Below the pieces are notes generated by a model. That model had not been told where the DNA came from. It was given only the letters and a program-made list of their open reading frames with translations, and searched no databases. The translations under genes and the position numbers were made by a program. A DNA stretch of 64,000 nucleotides from Subtercola boreus. Its GTDB lineage: Bacteria; Actinomycetota; Actinomycetes; Actinomycetales; Microbacteriaceae. The stretch is from assembly GCF_003399625.1 (NCBI RefSeq), contig NZ_NBXA01000001.1:124001-188000 (forward strand), given 5' to 3'. Below, one piece after another: positions 49,840 through 58,725 of the stretch. Each line of letters opens with the position of its first letter. The stretch's first letter is position 1.

Positions 49840-51872
49840 CGCAGGAACGCCGCGGCCACGCCCGCGTCCACCGGGATGTGCAGCCCCGTCGTGTGCGACA
49901 GGTCGTCGCCGGTCAGCACCGCGACCGCGTTGGCGACGTTCTCGGGCAGCACCTCCCGCTTCAGCAGCGTTCGCTTTGCGTAGTACGCGCCAAGGTCCTC
50001 TTCCGGCACCCCGTACACGGCCGCGCGCTTGGCGCCCCAGCCGCCGGCGAAGATGCCCGATCCGCGCACGACCCCGTCGGGGTTGATCCCGTTCACCCGT
50101 ACGCCGTACTCGCCGAGCTCTGCCGCGAGCAGCCGCACCTGGTGCGCCTGGTCGGCCTTGGTCGCTGAATAGGCGATGTTGTTGGGCCCGGCGAAGACGG
50201 AGTTCTTCGACGAGATGTAGACGATGTCCCCGCCGAGTCCCTGATCGATGAGCACCCGGGCCGCGGCGCGGGAGACCATGAACGAGCCCTTCGCCATCAC
50301 GTTGTGCTGCAGATCCCAGTCCGCGTCGGTCGTGTCGAGGAGCGACTTCGACAGCGAGAGTCCGGCGTTGTTCACGATGAGGTCGAGTCCTCCGAAGGCG
50401 AGCAGCGCGGCATCCACCGCCGCCTGGATCTCGACGGCGCTCGTCACGTTCGCCTGCACGCCGATGGCGACATCTGTCGACCCCAGCTCGGCCGCGGCGG
50501 CGACGGCCTTGTCGAGGTCGAGGTCGGCTATGACAACGCATGCTCCCTCGGCGGCCAGCCGGGTCGCGATGGCCTTGCCGATCCCGGATGCTGCACCGGT
50601 CACCAATGCGATGCGGGTGGCATGCGAGGCGGGCTTCGGCAGACGCTGCAGTTTCGCCTCTTCGAGGGCCCAGTATTCGATGCGGAACTTCTCGGACTCG
50701 TCGATCGGAGCATACGTCGAGAGCGCCTCGGCCCCCCGCATGACGTTGATCGCGTTGATGTAGAACTCGCCGGCGACGCGGGCGGTCTGGGCCGTGGCGC
50801 CGTACGAGAACATGCCGACGCCGGGGATCAGCACGATCGCCGGGTCTGCGCCGCGCATGCTAGGGCTGTCGGGCGTCGCGTGGCGGTCGTAGTAGGCCGC
50901 ATAGTCGCTGCGGTACTGCTCGTGCAGCTCCTTCAGGCGGGCGATCTGCTCCTCCACCGTGGCCGTGGCCGGCAGGTCCAGGATGAGCGGCTTCACCTTC
51001 GTGCGGAGAAAGTGGTCGGGGCAGCTGGTGCCGAGAGCCCCGAGTCGCGGATGTTCGGCGGAAGCCAGGAAGTCGAGCACCACATCGGCATCGGTGAACG
51101 ACCCGACCTGGGCGCGGTCGGTCGAAGCGAGGCCCCGGATGCTCGGGGCGAGCGCTGCCGCTCTGGCTCGTCGCTCGGCGGGCGGGAGCGACGCGTAGCC
51201 CTCGAGGGCAGGCCCGAACGGTTCGGCCGTGCCGTGCTCGTCGATGTACGCGGCGGCGGTCTCGATGATCCAGAGCGAGTTCGCCTCCGCTTCGCTGCTG
51301 GTGTCGCCCCAGGCGGTGATGCCGTGGCCGCCGAGGATCACGCCGATCGTGAGCGGATTCGCCTCCTTGATCGCGGCGATGTCGAGGCCGAGCTGGAAGC
51401 CGGGGCGACGCCAGTCGACCCACGCGACGCGGCCACCGAAGATCGTCGCGGTGAGCGCTGCGCCGTCGGCTGCCGTCGCGATGGAGATGCCGGAATCGGG
51501 GTGCAGGTGGTCGACGTGGGCCGCATCCACCAGCCCGTGCATGGCGGTGTCGATCGACGGTGTCGCCCCGCCCTTGCCGAACAAGGTGTGGTCGAAGGCG
51601 GCGACCATCTCGTCTTCGTGTTCGATTCCGCGGTAGACGCCTTTCAGCGCGCGGAGGCGGTCGAGCCGCAGCACGGCCAGACCCTGCTCCTTCAGCGTGC
51701 CGAGGTCGCCGCCCGAGCCCTTGACCCAGAGCAGTTCGACATCCTCACCGGTCACGGGGTCGCGTTCGAGTCCCTTCGCCGACGTGTTGCCGCCCGCGTA
51801 GTTCGTGTTCTTCGGGTCTGAACCGAGCCGGTTCGACCGCTCGATCAGCTCGCGGGCTGCGGGATTCGTCAT
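49836..51872 (-). CDS. rhaD: Bifunctional rhamnulose-1-phosphate aldolase/lactaldehyde dehydrogenase
   Basis: This 678-residue fusion has two parts. Residues ~1-420 are a class II aldolase domain (D-H-L-H-P-D-S zinc histidines, G-G-H-G-I). Residues ~430-678 are a short-chain dehydrogenase (V-T-G-A-A-S-G-I-G-K, Y-S-A-T-K catalytic pair). It cleaves rhamnulose-1-phosphate to DHAP and lactaldehyde and oxidises the latter. The ATG at 51872 is preferred to 51914 because GGAAGAG lies upstream and the longer frame reads into a palindromic repeat. Confidence 0.92.
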   Translation of the reverse strand: MTNPAARELIERSNRLGSDPKNTNYAGGNTSAKGLERDPVTGEDVELLWVKGSGGDLGTLKEQGLAVLRLDRLRALKGVYRGIEHEDEMVAAFDHTLFGKGGATPSIDTAMHGLVDAAHVDHLHPDSGISIATAADGAALTATIFGGRVAWVDWRRPGFQLGLDIAAIKEANPLTIGVILGGHGITAWGDTSSEAEANSLWIIETAAAYIDEHGTAEPFGPALEGYASLPPAERRARAAALAPSIRGLASTDRAQVGSFTDADVVLDFLASAEHPRLGALGTSCPDHFLRTKVKPLILDLPATATVEEQIARLKELHEQYRSDYAAYYDRHATPDSPSMRGADPAIVLIPGVGMFSYGATAQTARVAGEFYINAINVMRGAEALSTYAPIDESEKFRIEYWALEEAKLQRLPKPASHATRIALVTGAASGIGKAIATRLAAEGACVVIADLDLDKAVAAAAELGSTDVAIGVQANVTSAVEIQAAVDAALLAFGGLDLIVNNAGLSLSKSLLDTTDADWDLQHNVMAKGSFMVSRAAARVLIDQGLGGDIVYISSKNSVFAGPNNIAYSATKADQAHQVRLLAAELGEYGVRVNGINPDGVVRGSGIFAGGWGAKRAAVYGVPEEDLGAYYAKRTLLKREVLPENVANAVAVLTGDDLSHTTGLHIPVDAGVAAAFLR

Positions 51873-51913
51873 GGTGCTCTTCCTGGTTCGGGGGTGCGTG
51901 GGGCGGGTGGTCA

Positions 51914-51974
51914 ATCGAGTGGGCAGTTCCGGCCCTGGGGTGGAGTGTTTCGGGGCCCGAACTGCCCACTCGAT
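51914..51974. repeat. 60-bp dispersed palindromic element, copy 3
   Basis: The 22-bp arms (51914-51935 and 51953-51974) are complementary with one mismatch, with a 17-nt loop. They are the same ATCGAGTGGGCAGTTC...GAACTGCCCACTCGAT arms as copies 1 and 2. It lies inside the rhamnose operon between rhaI and rhaD. Confidence 0.9.
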
Positions 51975-51976
51975 TT

Positions 51977-52034
51977 GGGGAAGGGGGTGATGGGGGGGGA
52001 TGGGGAGGGAGGGAGGGAGGGAGGGAGAGGGGGG
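51977..52034. repeat. G-rich tract with GGGA microsatellite
   Basis: Runs of four to eight G and then (GGGA) repeats (about 52002-52029) lie between the palindrome and the rhaI stop. The plus strand has many G-runs at short intervals, enough for a G-quadruplex; the rha transcript carries the C-rich strand. Confidence 0.75.
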
Positions 52035-53201
52035 TCAGGCGCCCCAGCCGGCCTGGGTGCCGCCGGCGCGGGCCGCGGCGATGGTGGCCTGGTAGCCGGA
52101 GGCGGCGTAGGCCGCCATGGGGTCGGCGGGGAGGCCGCGTGATTCGCGCCAGGCCGCGAGGTCGGAGCGCACGTCGGTGTAGAAGGCGTCCATCAGGATG
52201 CCGTTGGCCCCGAGCACGTCGCCGGCGGACTGGGCCGCATCGAGGGCGTCGCGGTCGACGAGCAGCGCACGGGCCGTCATCTCCTGCACGTTCAGCACCG
52301 AACGGATCTGCCCGGGGATCTTGTCTTCGACGTTGTGGCACTGGTCGAGCATGAACGCGACCGGCGAGGAGGGGCCGTAGCCGCCCCCGCGCACGACCTC
52401 CACGAGGATCCGGAACAGTTGGAACGGGTCGGCCGCCCCCACGATCAGGTCGTCGTCGGCGTAGAAGCGCGAGTTGAAGTCGAACGAGCCGAGCTTGCCG
52501 AGGCGGAGGAGCTGCATCACGATGAACTCGATGTTCGTGCCCGGTGCGTGGTGCCCGGTGTCGAGGCAGACCATCGCGCGATCGCCGAGCGCCGCAACCT
52601 GGGTGTACGAGGTTCCCCAGTCCGGAACATCCGTGTGATAGAAAGCCGGCTCGAAGAACTTGTATTCGAGCACGAGGCGCTGGTTCTCGCCGATGCGGTC
52701 GTAGATGGCGGCGAGGGATGTCGCGAGCCGATCCTGCCGGCCGCGAATGTCGCCCTGGCCGGGGTAGTTGGTGCCGTCGGCGAGCCAGACCTTCAGGTCC
52801 TGTGACCCGATCTCGCTCATGATGTCGATGCACTCGAAGTGGTGGTCGATGGCCTTCTGGCGGATGACCGGATCGATGTGCGTCAGGCTGCCGAACTTGT
52901 AGTCGTCGTCCTGGAAGGTGTTCGAGTTGACAGTTCCGAGCGACACTCCGAGGTCGTTCGCGTAGCGGCCGAGGGCGCCGAAGTCGTCGACCTTGTCCCA
53001 CGGGATGTGGATCGCGACCTTCGGCGACAGCCCGGTGTGCGTGTTCACCTGCGCGGCGTCGGCGATCTTCTCCTCGGGCGTGCGGGGAGTGCCGGGCGTG
53101 CCGAACACCTTGAAGCGGGTCCCTGAGTTGCCGAACGCCCAAGAGGGGAGCTCAATGGCCTGGGCCTCGAGGTCTGCGGCGATGTCGCTGAACTGCACCA
53201 T
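52035..53201 (-). CDS. rhaI: L-rhamnose isomerase
   Basis: This 388-residue enzyme interconverts L-rhamnose and L-rhamnulose. It is of the RhaI type of actinobacteria and Pseudomonas, a TIM barrel with metal ligands in E-Y-K-F-F-E-P, L-D-T-G-H-H and D-F-N-S-R-F-Y-A-D-D-D. GGAGAA precedes the ATG at 53201. A LacI-type operator candidate and TATAGT hexamer just upstream suggest that rhaI-rhaD-rhaB can also start from an internal promoter. Confidence 0.93.
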   Translation of the reverse strand: MVQFSDIAADLEAQAIELPSWAFGNSGTRFKVFGTPGTPRTPEEKIADAAQVNTHTGLSPKVAIHIPWDKVDDFGALGRYANDLGVSLGTVNSNTFQDDDYKFGSLTHIDPVIRQKAIDHHFECIDIMSEIGSQDLKVWLADGTNYPGQGDIRGRQDRLATSLAAIYDRIGENQRLVLEYKFFEPAFYHTDVPDWGTSYTQVAALGDRAMVCLDTGHHAPGTNIEFIVMQLLRLGKLGSFDFNSRFYADDDLIVGAADPFQLFRILVEVVRGGGYGPSSPVAFMLDQCHNVEDKIPGQIRSVLNVQEMTARALLVDRDALDAAQSAGDVLGANGILMDAFYTDVRSDLAAWRESRGLPADPMAAYAASGYQATIAAARAGGTQAGWGA

Positions 53202-53236
53202 GGGAATTCTCCGTAATCTTGCGGGTGGAACGTGGG

Positions 53237-53258
53237 TTGAAACGATTCAATCACTATA
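53237..53258 (-). promoter_or_regulatory. Internal promoter with LacI-type operator before rhaI
   Basis: TTGAAACGATTCAA (53237-53250) has 5-bp perfect arms and the CG centre typical of LacI-family sites. On the minus strand TATAGT (53253-53258) would be a -10 element, putting the site at the start of transcription. It overlaps the rhaM stop. No clear -35 is seen and no LacI gene is in the window. Confidence 0.55.
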
Positions 53259-53627
53259 TCTGGCGGCGGTGGGGTCGGACGGGTCGAGCTGGTCGAGCTG
53301 GTCGTCGAGGTTGAAGATCTCGGTGAGCTGGAGGAAGCCCTGGTCGGGGCTTCCCGAGAGCCCCTCGAAGAACCCGGCCATCTCGCTCTGCCAGCGCTCG
53401 TTCACTGCCGTCTCAGCCATGTCCGCCTGGGCCGCCGCGAGGTCGGGCGTCTCGAAGTACCCGATCAGCAGTCCGTCGTCGCGGAGGAACAGCGAGTAGT
53501 TCTGCCAGCCCGTGCGCCGAAGCTCCAGCAGGAACTCGGGCCAGACGGCCGCGTGCCTTCGCCGGTACTCGTCGAGTCGCGCGGGATTCACCTGCAATTG
53601 GAAGCAGACTCGCTGCAGTCCGGCCAT
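53247..53627 (-). CDS. rhaM: L-rhamnose mutarotase
   Basis: This 126-residue enzyme interconverts the anomers of L-rhamnose. The family core Y-R-R-R-H-A-A-V-W-P-E (active-site His) and N-Y-S-L-F-L-R are clear. Its start overlaps the kinase stop by one base (TGATG). The C-terminal Asp/Leu repeat (D-Q-L-D-Q-L-D) is a small expansion. Confidence 0.92.
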   Translation of the reverse strand: MAGLQRVCFQLQVNPARLDEYRRRHAAVWPEFLLELRRTGWQNYSLFLRDDGLLIGYFETPDLAAAQADMAETAVNERWQSEMAGFFEGLSGSPDQGFLQLTEIFNLDDQLDQLDPSDPTAARYSD

Positions 53628-55099
53628 CAGGCCACCGCCCGCGCACCGAGACGTTCACCGAGAGTCTCGGTGAACACCGCGTACCGGTCTTCGAGCGCCG
53701 GAACCTGCGCCGGATCGGGGTCGACGAAGCGCCCGGGGGAGGCGAGCCTGTCGATCACGCCCTGGTAGGTCTCACCCGGCAGTCCTGCGGCGGCGAGCAT
53801 CGCGGCGCCGAACGCGCTCGACCGGTTGCCCGGCACCACGACGGGTCGTCCGAGTACCGACGCGCGGATGGTGTTCCACACCGCGCTGCCCGAGGCGCCG
53901 CCGCCGACATGGTGGTGGCCAGTCGCGGCTGCTGCACCGCCCGCACCCGCGCCGGCCAGCGCCGACAGCCGCTCGATTCCCAGCCGCTCCACGAAGGCCA
54001 CACCCTCGAGCACAGCGCGAAAGCGCACAAGAGCAGGATCTGCCCAGGCGGCAGCATCGCTGTACACAGAGGGCGCCCCGACCAGGGTGACGTCGAAACC
54101 ACCGAACGCGGCATTCACCACCGGAAACCGCTCGCCGAGCCCCACCAGCGGATACGCCACCACCGGCGACACTCCCAGCGCCACCGCGGCACGGTCGGCC
54201 TCCCGCACATCGAGCCCGGCCGTGAGCCCGTGCCGCAAGACGCCCGCCCCAGTGTTCGAGGCGCCGCCGGCCCAGAAGGTTCCGTCGGGGGCGACGTGCG
54301 AGTAGATTCCGGATGCCCCGTCGGTGAGCATCGTGCGCGACGCCGCCTTGAGCACCAGCGTCGTGCCGAGCACTCCCACCGTGTCGCCGGGGCGCACGGC
54401 TCCCGTTGCGAGTTGCGCGGTGCTGCCGTCGGTCATTCCGGAGACGATGAGCACGTCGCGCGGCAGGCCGAGCGACGACGCGACCGAGCCGGAGACGACG
54501 CCGATGGCACGGGCGGGCCGGGCGAGGGTCGGGAGCGACGCGGCGGGAAGGCCCAACACGTCAAGGGCCGCCGCATCCCACGAGGCGTCGACGGCGTCGA
54601 TTCCGCTCTTGAGCGCGTGTGAGGTATCGCTGGCCAGCACCGTGCCCGCGAGGGCCGCGGCGACCACGTCGGGCGTGGAGAGGTAGAGGGGCGAGGGGGT
54701 GTGGGCGTGCATCCAGGCCGCGCGTGCCAGCGCACCCGACGGCCGGACGCCGAGGCCAGCCGTGGCAAGGAGGGCAAGCTCGTCGGAGCCGCGCGGGTCG
54801 TTGTAGAGCAGCGCGTTGCCGACCGGGCGGCCCTGCAGGTCGGTCGGTACGACCGTGCCCGAGGTGCCGGTGGTCGAGAGGGCGGCGATGTCGGATGCCC
54901 GTGCTCCGAGTGCGGCGGTGACAGCCGCGATCAGCGCGAAGACGGCCTCGGCGTAGACCGCCGGCTGCTCACGGGTTCCGGCGGTGCTCACCGTCGGCAG
55001 CGCGGTCGACCGCTCGGCGAGGTGTTCCCCCGTCTCGGCGTCGACTGCCAGCACGCGGGCGTCGCCGGTGGCGAGGTCGATGCCGAGCACGACGCTCAC
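53627..55099 (-). CDS. FGGY family carbohydrate kinase (non-rhamnulokinase)
   Basis: This 490-residue sugar kinase has a GTG start that overlaps the HAD gene stop (GTGA). FGGY features: V-L-G-I-D-L-A-T-G-D, S-T-T-G-T-S-G-T and G-M-T-D-G-S-T-A-Q. Residue choices differ from the two rhamnulokinases and are closer to the xylulokinase/gluconokinase group, so a different substrate, possibly another deoxy sugar or sugar acid, is likely. An Ala/Gly/His-rich loop near residue 390 is low complexity. Confidence 0.85.
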   Translation of the reverse strand: MSVVLGIDLATGDARVLAVDAETGEHLAERSTALPTVSTAGTREQPAVYAEAVFALIAAVTAALGARASDIAALSTTGTSGTVVPTDLQGRPVGNALLYNDPRGSDELALLATAGLGVRPSGALARAAWMHAHTPSPLYLSTPDVVAAALAGTVLASDTSHALKSGIDAVDASWDAAALDVLGLPAASLPTLARPARAIGVVSGSVASSLGLPRDVLIVSGMTDGSTAQLATGAVRPGDTVGVLGTTLVLKAASRTMLTDGASGIYSHVAPDGTFWAGGASNTGAGVLRHGLTAGLDVREADRAAVALGVSPVVAYPLVGLGERFPVVNAAFGGFDVTLVGAPSVYSDAAAWADPALVRFRAVLEGVAFVERLGIERLSALAGAGAGGAAAATGHHHVGGGASGSAVWNTIRASVLGRPVVVPGNRSSAFGAAMLAAAGLPGETYQGVIDRLASPGRFVDPDPAQVPALEDRYAVFTETLGERLGARAVA

Positions 55100-55821
55100 G
55101 AGGCCACCGCCGCAGCGGGCCGGGCGGCCGGCAGCTCCGTGAAGATGCGCTCGGCGAGGCCGTCGAGCGTCCAGACCGCGATGTCCGGCTCTGCGAGCTG
55201 GGCCGCGGTCGGCGCCGAGGGCGCCTCACCGCGCAGCACCCACACCGTCGACAGCCCGAGGGCCGCCGCCGGGCGCACGTCGGTGTCGAGCCGGTTGCCG
55301 ATGTGCACGGCCTCCGACGCAGCAACGTCGGCCGCCGCCAGCGCCCACGTGAAGAATTCGGGCGACGGCTTCTCGAAGCCCACTACCGCAGACACCCCCC
55401 ACACGTCGATGTAGGGCGCGAGGCCGTCGCGTTCGAGCGAGCGGATCACCGTCTCCTCCTGGTTCGCCAGGATCCCGATCTTCACCCGTCCGGCAAGCGA
55501 GGCGAAGAACGGCAGCACGTCGGAGTACAGCGTGCCGACCGGATGCGACCAGTACTCCCGCGTCAGCTCGTGCAGCTCGCGCTTCCGCGACTCCGATCCG
55601 AGGAACTCCCGCGCGATGGACGCCCGGAGCGACACCCCGCCCTGCTCGGCACGCACCCTGTCGTAGATCGACCGGAACCGCCCGCGGTCGAGGGCACCGA
55701 GCCCGTCGGCTGCACGCAGTTCATCGGCGGCGCGCAGCACAGCGGCGACGAAGTTCTCGTCATCGTAGATCGGCCCGCCGACGTCGCAGAAGACGGCCCG
55801 AATGGAAGGAGCTTCAGCCAT
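55096..55821 (-). CDS. HAD superfamily hydrolase
   Basis: This 241-residue HAD (subfamily IA) starts motif I as F-C-D-V-G-G-P, with the nucleophilic Asp but Gly in place of the second Asp. Motif III/IV reads G-F-E-K-P-S-P and G-N-R-L-D-T-D. The V-G-G variant occurs in other HAD proteins, but acid/base catalysis may differ. In the operon it sits between a FGGY kinase and an aldolase, so it probably dephosphorylates a sugar phosphate, perhaps to limit accumulation. Confidence 0.85.
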   Translation of the reverse strand: MAEAPSIRAVFCDVGGPIYDDENFVAAVLRAADELRAADGLGALDRGRFRSIYDRVRAEQGGVSLRASIAREFLGSESRKRELHELTREYWSHPVGTLYSDVLPFFASLAGRVKIGILANQEETVIRSLERDGLAPYIDVWGVSAVVGFEKPSPEFFTWALAAADVAASEAVHIGNRLDTDVRPAAALGLSTVWVLRGEAPSAPTAAQLAEPDIAVWTLDGLAERIFTELPAARPAAAVAS

Positions 55822-56594
55822 CAGTTGGTTCCGGCCAGCGCCTTCCGGCGCTCAGCCATGTCTTCGCGTTCGAAGTAGTGCGACACCGTGTCGCCGCCGA
55901 GTCCGCGCACCCCGCCGACCGACAGCGCTTCGAGCCGCACGCGCGCACCCTTGACGGCCATCAGTGTGATGGCCTCGGCTGCCTCCGCACTGCCGCCGAT
56001 CGCGACCATGCCGTGGTTGCCGAGCAGCACCAGCGAGGGCAGCTCCCCATGGAGGGCGAAGTACTCGCGGAGCTTCGTCAGGTACAGCCGTCCGAGCTGG
56101 ATGCCCGGTTCGGCGTAGGGCACGAAGAGAGGTTTGCCGATCACGACGGCCTCGTCCGAGTAGACCCACTCGTCGAACGCGGTCGCCGCGTGCACCGACG
56201 CGAGCAGCGAGACGATCGCCGTCGGGTGGGTGTGCGCCACGAAGGCGGTGGGCTGGATCGACTGCACCGCCGCGTGCACCAGGGTCTCGATCGAGCCGCG
56301 GCGACGGATGCCGTCGTGCACACCCGCATCCAGCATCGCGGTGAGCTCCGCCTGGGTGGTCGATTCGGCCATCATCAGCTCGACGAGGGGTGCGACATCC
56401 ACGACCACGAATTGCGAGGCATCCGAGCGGGCCATGTAGGAGCCCGACGTCTTGATCGCGATGCGGCCGTCGGCCAGACGCTGGGAGACGTTGCCCTCCG
56501 CGAGGATCACCAGGTCTTTGGCCGGTTCGCCGAGCGAGCGGGTCAGCGCGACCAATTCGTCGCTGACGAGTTCGGGCAGCCAGTTCGTGGCCAT
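55821..56594 (-). CDS. Class II aldolase/adducin family protein
   Basis: This 257-residue protein has zinc-binding H-T-H-P and G-N-H-G of the fuculose/ribulose-phosphate aldolase family. It overlaps the HAD gene and the permease by one base at each end. With the FGGY kinase and HAD hydrolase it may form a second aldol-cleavage branch beside the rhaD route. The substrate cannot be deduced. Confidence 0.87.
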   Translation of the reverse strand: MATNWLPELVSDELVALTRSLGEPAKDLVILAEGNVSQRLADGRIAIKTSGSYMARSDASQFVVVDVAPLVELMMAESTTQAELTAMLDAGVHDGIRRRGSIETLVHAAVQSIQPTAFVAHTHPTAIVSLLASVHAATAFDEWVYSDEAVVIGKPLFVPYAEPGIQLGRLYLTKLREYFALHGELPSLVLLGNHGMVAIGGSAEAAEAITLMAVKGARVRLEALSVGGVRGLGGDTVSHYFEREDMAERRKALAGTN

Positions 56595-57691
56595 TAGATT
56601 CCTCCGTATTTGCGTTTGGTGAGTCCGTTGAGCAGCGACGCGAAGACCAGCACGAGGCCGAGCGCGAGCAGCTGGAACTGCGATCCGTCGTTACCGGGCA
56701 GGGCGAGGAGGATGCCCGCATTCAGCCAGACGATGAGCAGCGTGGCGAGCACGATTCCGCTGACCCGGCCGATGCCGCCGGTGATGGCGACACCACCGAG
56801 CACGGCGATCGTGATGGCGGGCAGCGCCATGCCGTTGCCCGAGGTTCCGGCATCGGGCCGGGCCGAGGCGAACTGCGCGACCGTGACGACCGACACGAGG
56901 CCGGCGATCACACCCGAGATGGCGTAGACGGCCATCCGGTTCGGCCGCACGTTGATGCCCGACCACTCGGCCGCGACATCGTTGGTGCCGATGGCGTAGA
57001 GGCGCCGGCCGAAGGTCGTCTTGTTGAGCACGACCCAGACCACGATGACGGTCGGGATGAGGAACGTGAAGATGCCGAGCGGGATCAGGGGGATCGTGGC
57101 ACCGATCACCGGGATCTCGACCGACTGCGCCGCTGAGTAGAAGTTCTGGATCGACTCCGACGAGACGGGCTTCTGGTTCGAGATCACCAGGGCGAGCGAA
57201 CGGTAGGCGTAGTAGGTCGCGAGCGTCGCGATCAGCGGCGGGAAGCCGATGTACGCGATGAGCACGCCGTTGATCGCGCCGAACACGCCACCGGCGACCA
57301 CGGCCAGGATCAGCGCAGGAACGAAGTCCCAACCGCCCGGGCCATAGGCGAGGCCGAACAGGATGCCCGTGAGTGAGACGATCGAGCCGACCGAGAGGTC
57401 GATGCCGCCCTTGCCCGACAGGATCACCAGCAGCTGCGCCATGCCGAGCATCGCCAGCGGAACAGCGCTGATCAGCGAGGAGGCGAGGTAGTCGGCGTTG
57501 TACGCACCGCTCAGCTGGCCGGCCGAGTCGAGGATCGTCATCACGACGAGCACGACGACGATCAGCACAGCGAGCAGCACGACGCGGTTCGTCAGCAGGG
57601 CTTCGAGGCCCCTGGAGGGCAGCGACCGACCGCCCGGCTTCTTCGGATTCTTCGGCACCTGGATGTGCGTGGTCTCGTTGACGAGTGTCAT
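56594..57691 (-). CDS. Sugar ABC transporter permease (rhamnose-type, 1)
   Basis: This 365-residue permease has about nine membrane helices of the BPD-transporter-2 (ribose/rhamnose) family, with the G-K-G-G-I-D-L-S-V-G-S-I motif. A basic N-terminus (P-K-N-P-K-K-P-G-G-R-S) precedes the first helix. It overlaps the second permease by four bases. It should form the channel with the next gene's product. Confidence 0.92.
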   Translation of the reverse strand: MTLVNETTHIQVPKNPKKPGGRSLPSRGLEALLTNRVVLLAVLIVVVLVVMTILDSAGQLSGAYNADYLASSLISAVPLAMLGMAQLLVILSGKGGIDLSVGSIVSLTGILFGLAYGPGGWDFVPALILAVVAGGVFGAINGVLIAYIGFPPLIATLATYYAYRSLALVISNQKPVSSESIQNFYSAAQSVEIPVIGATIPLIPLGIFTFLIPTVIVVWVVLNKTTFGRRLYAIGTNDVAAEWSGINVRPNRMAVYAISGVIAGLVSVVTVAQFASARPDAGTSGNGMALPAITIAVLGGVAITGGIGRVSGIVLATLLIVWLNAGILLALPGNDGSQFQLLALGLVLVFASLLNGLTKRKYGGI

Positions 57692-58725
57692 GCTTTTCTC
57701 CTTGCACGCTCACGCAGCAGGTCAGTGCCGACAGCAATGATGATGAAGATGCCCACGAACAGGTTCGCGAGCTGACTGGGCCAGCCGAGCTGCGTGACGC
57801 CGGAGGTCACGGTCTGCACCAGGATGGCGCCGAGCACGGTGCCGATGACCGAGCCGCGGCCGCCGAGGATGGATGTTCCACCGATCACCACCGCGGCGAT
57901 GACCTGCAGCTCCTTGCCGGAGCCGACCGACTGGTCGAGCGTCGCGGTTCCCGAGGCGAGGATGAAGCACGCACCGAGCCCGACGAGGGCGCCGGTGAGG
58001 GCGTAGGCGACCAGCAACCGCGGCTGCACCTTGATGCCCACGAGGCGGGCGGCGTTCGCGTTGCCGCCGATCGCGAACAGGTGGCGGCCGCCCGAAGCGT
58101 GCCGGAGGTACCACCAGGCGACCGCCGCGATCACGATCATGATCGCGAAGCTGTTCGGTACACCGAGCGTGCGGCCGGCCTCGCCGCGACCGAACACTTC
58201 GAGGGTCGAGGGGATGCCGTTGACCGTCGAGGATCCGAAGACGCGGAGCGCGAGGAACTGGAAGATGTTCGCCGTACCGAACGTGATGATGATCGCGGCG
58301 ACCCGGCCGTAGGCGATCAGCACGCCGTTGACCACGCCGAGCACGAGCCCGACGACGATCGCCAGCGCGACCGCACCGATCAGCGGGATGTCGACGCTGA
58401 CCATGGTCTTTGCGACGATCACCGCGCAGAGCATGATCGCCCCGCCGACGGAGACGTCGATGCCGGCCGTGATGATGATGAACGTCATGCCGACGCCGAT
58501 CAGGGCGATCGGGGCGACGGAGACCAACAGGGGCTGGATCGAGTTGGGCGTGAGGAACGCCGGCGTGAAGATGCCGAGCAGGATCCACAGCACGATCAGC
58601 ACGCCGATCAGCACGAACTCCTGGCCGGTGACCGGTAGCGGCAGGATGCGCTTCGCCGTCGCGGTGGAGGAGCCGGCCGGCCGGCCGGACTGGGGCGCAG
58701 GCTTGGTGCGCTCGTCGAGGGTCAT
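57688..58725 (-). CDS. Sugar ABC transporter permease (rhamnose-type, 2)
   Basis: This 345-residue permease is in the same family as the previous gene, with T-A-G-I-D-V-S-V-G-G-A and about nine membrane helices. ATGA-type overlaps exist on both sides. Together with the neighbouring permease, the ATPase and RhaS it forms a complete importer. Confidence 0.92.
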   Translation of the reverse strand: MTLDERTKPAPQSGRPAGSSTATAKRILPLPVTGQEFVLIGVLIVLWILLGIFTPAFLTPNSIQPLLVSVAPIALIGVGMTFIIITAGIDVSVGGAIMLCAVIVAKTMVSVDIPLIGAVALAIVVGLVLGVVNGVLIAYGRVAAIIITFGTANIFQFLALRVFGSSTVNGIPSTLEVFGRGEAGRTLGVPNSFAIMIVIAAVAWWYLRHASGGRHLFAIGGNANAARLVGIKVQPRLLVAYALTGALVGLGACFILASGTATLDQSVGSGKELQVIAAVVIGGTSILGGRGSVIGTVLGAILVQTVTSGVTQLGWPSQLANLFVGIFIIIAVGTDLLRERARRKA

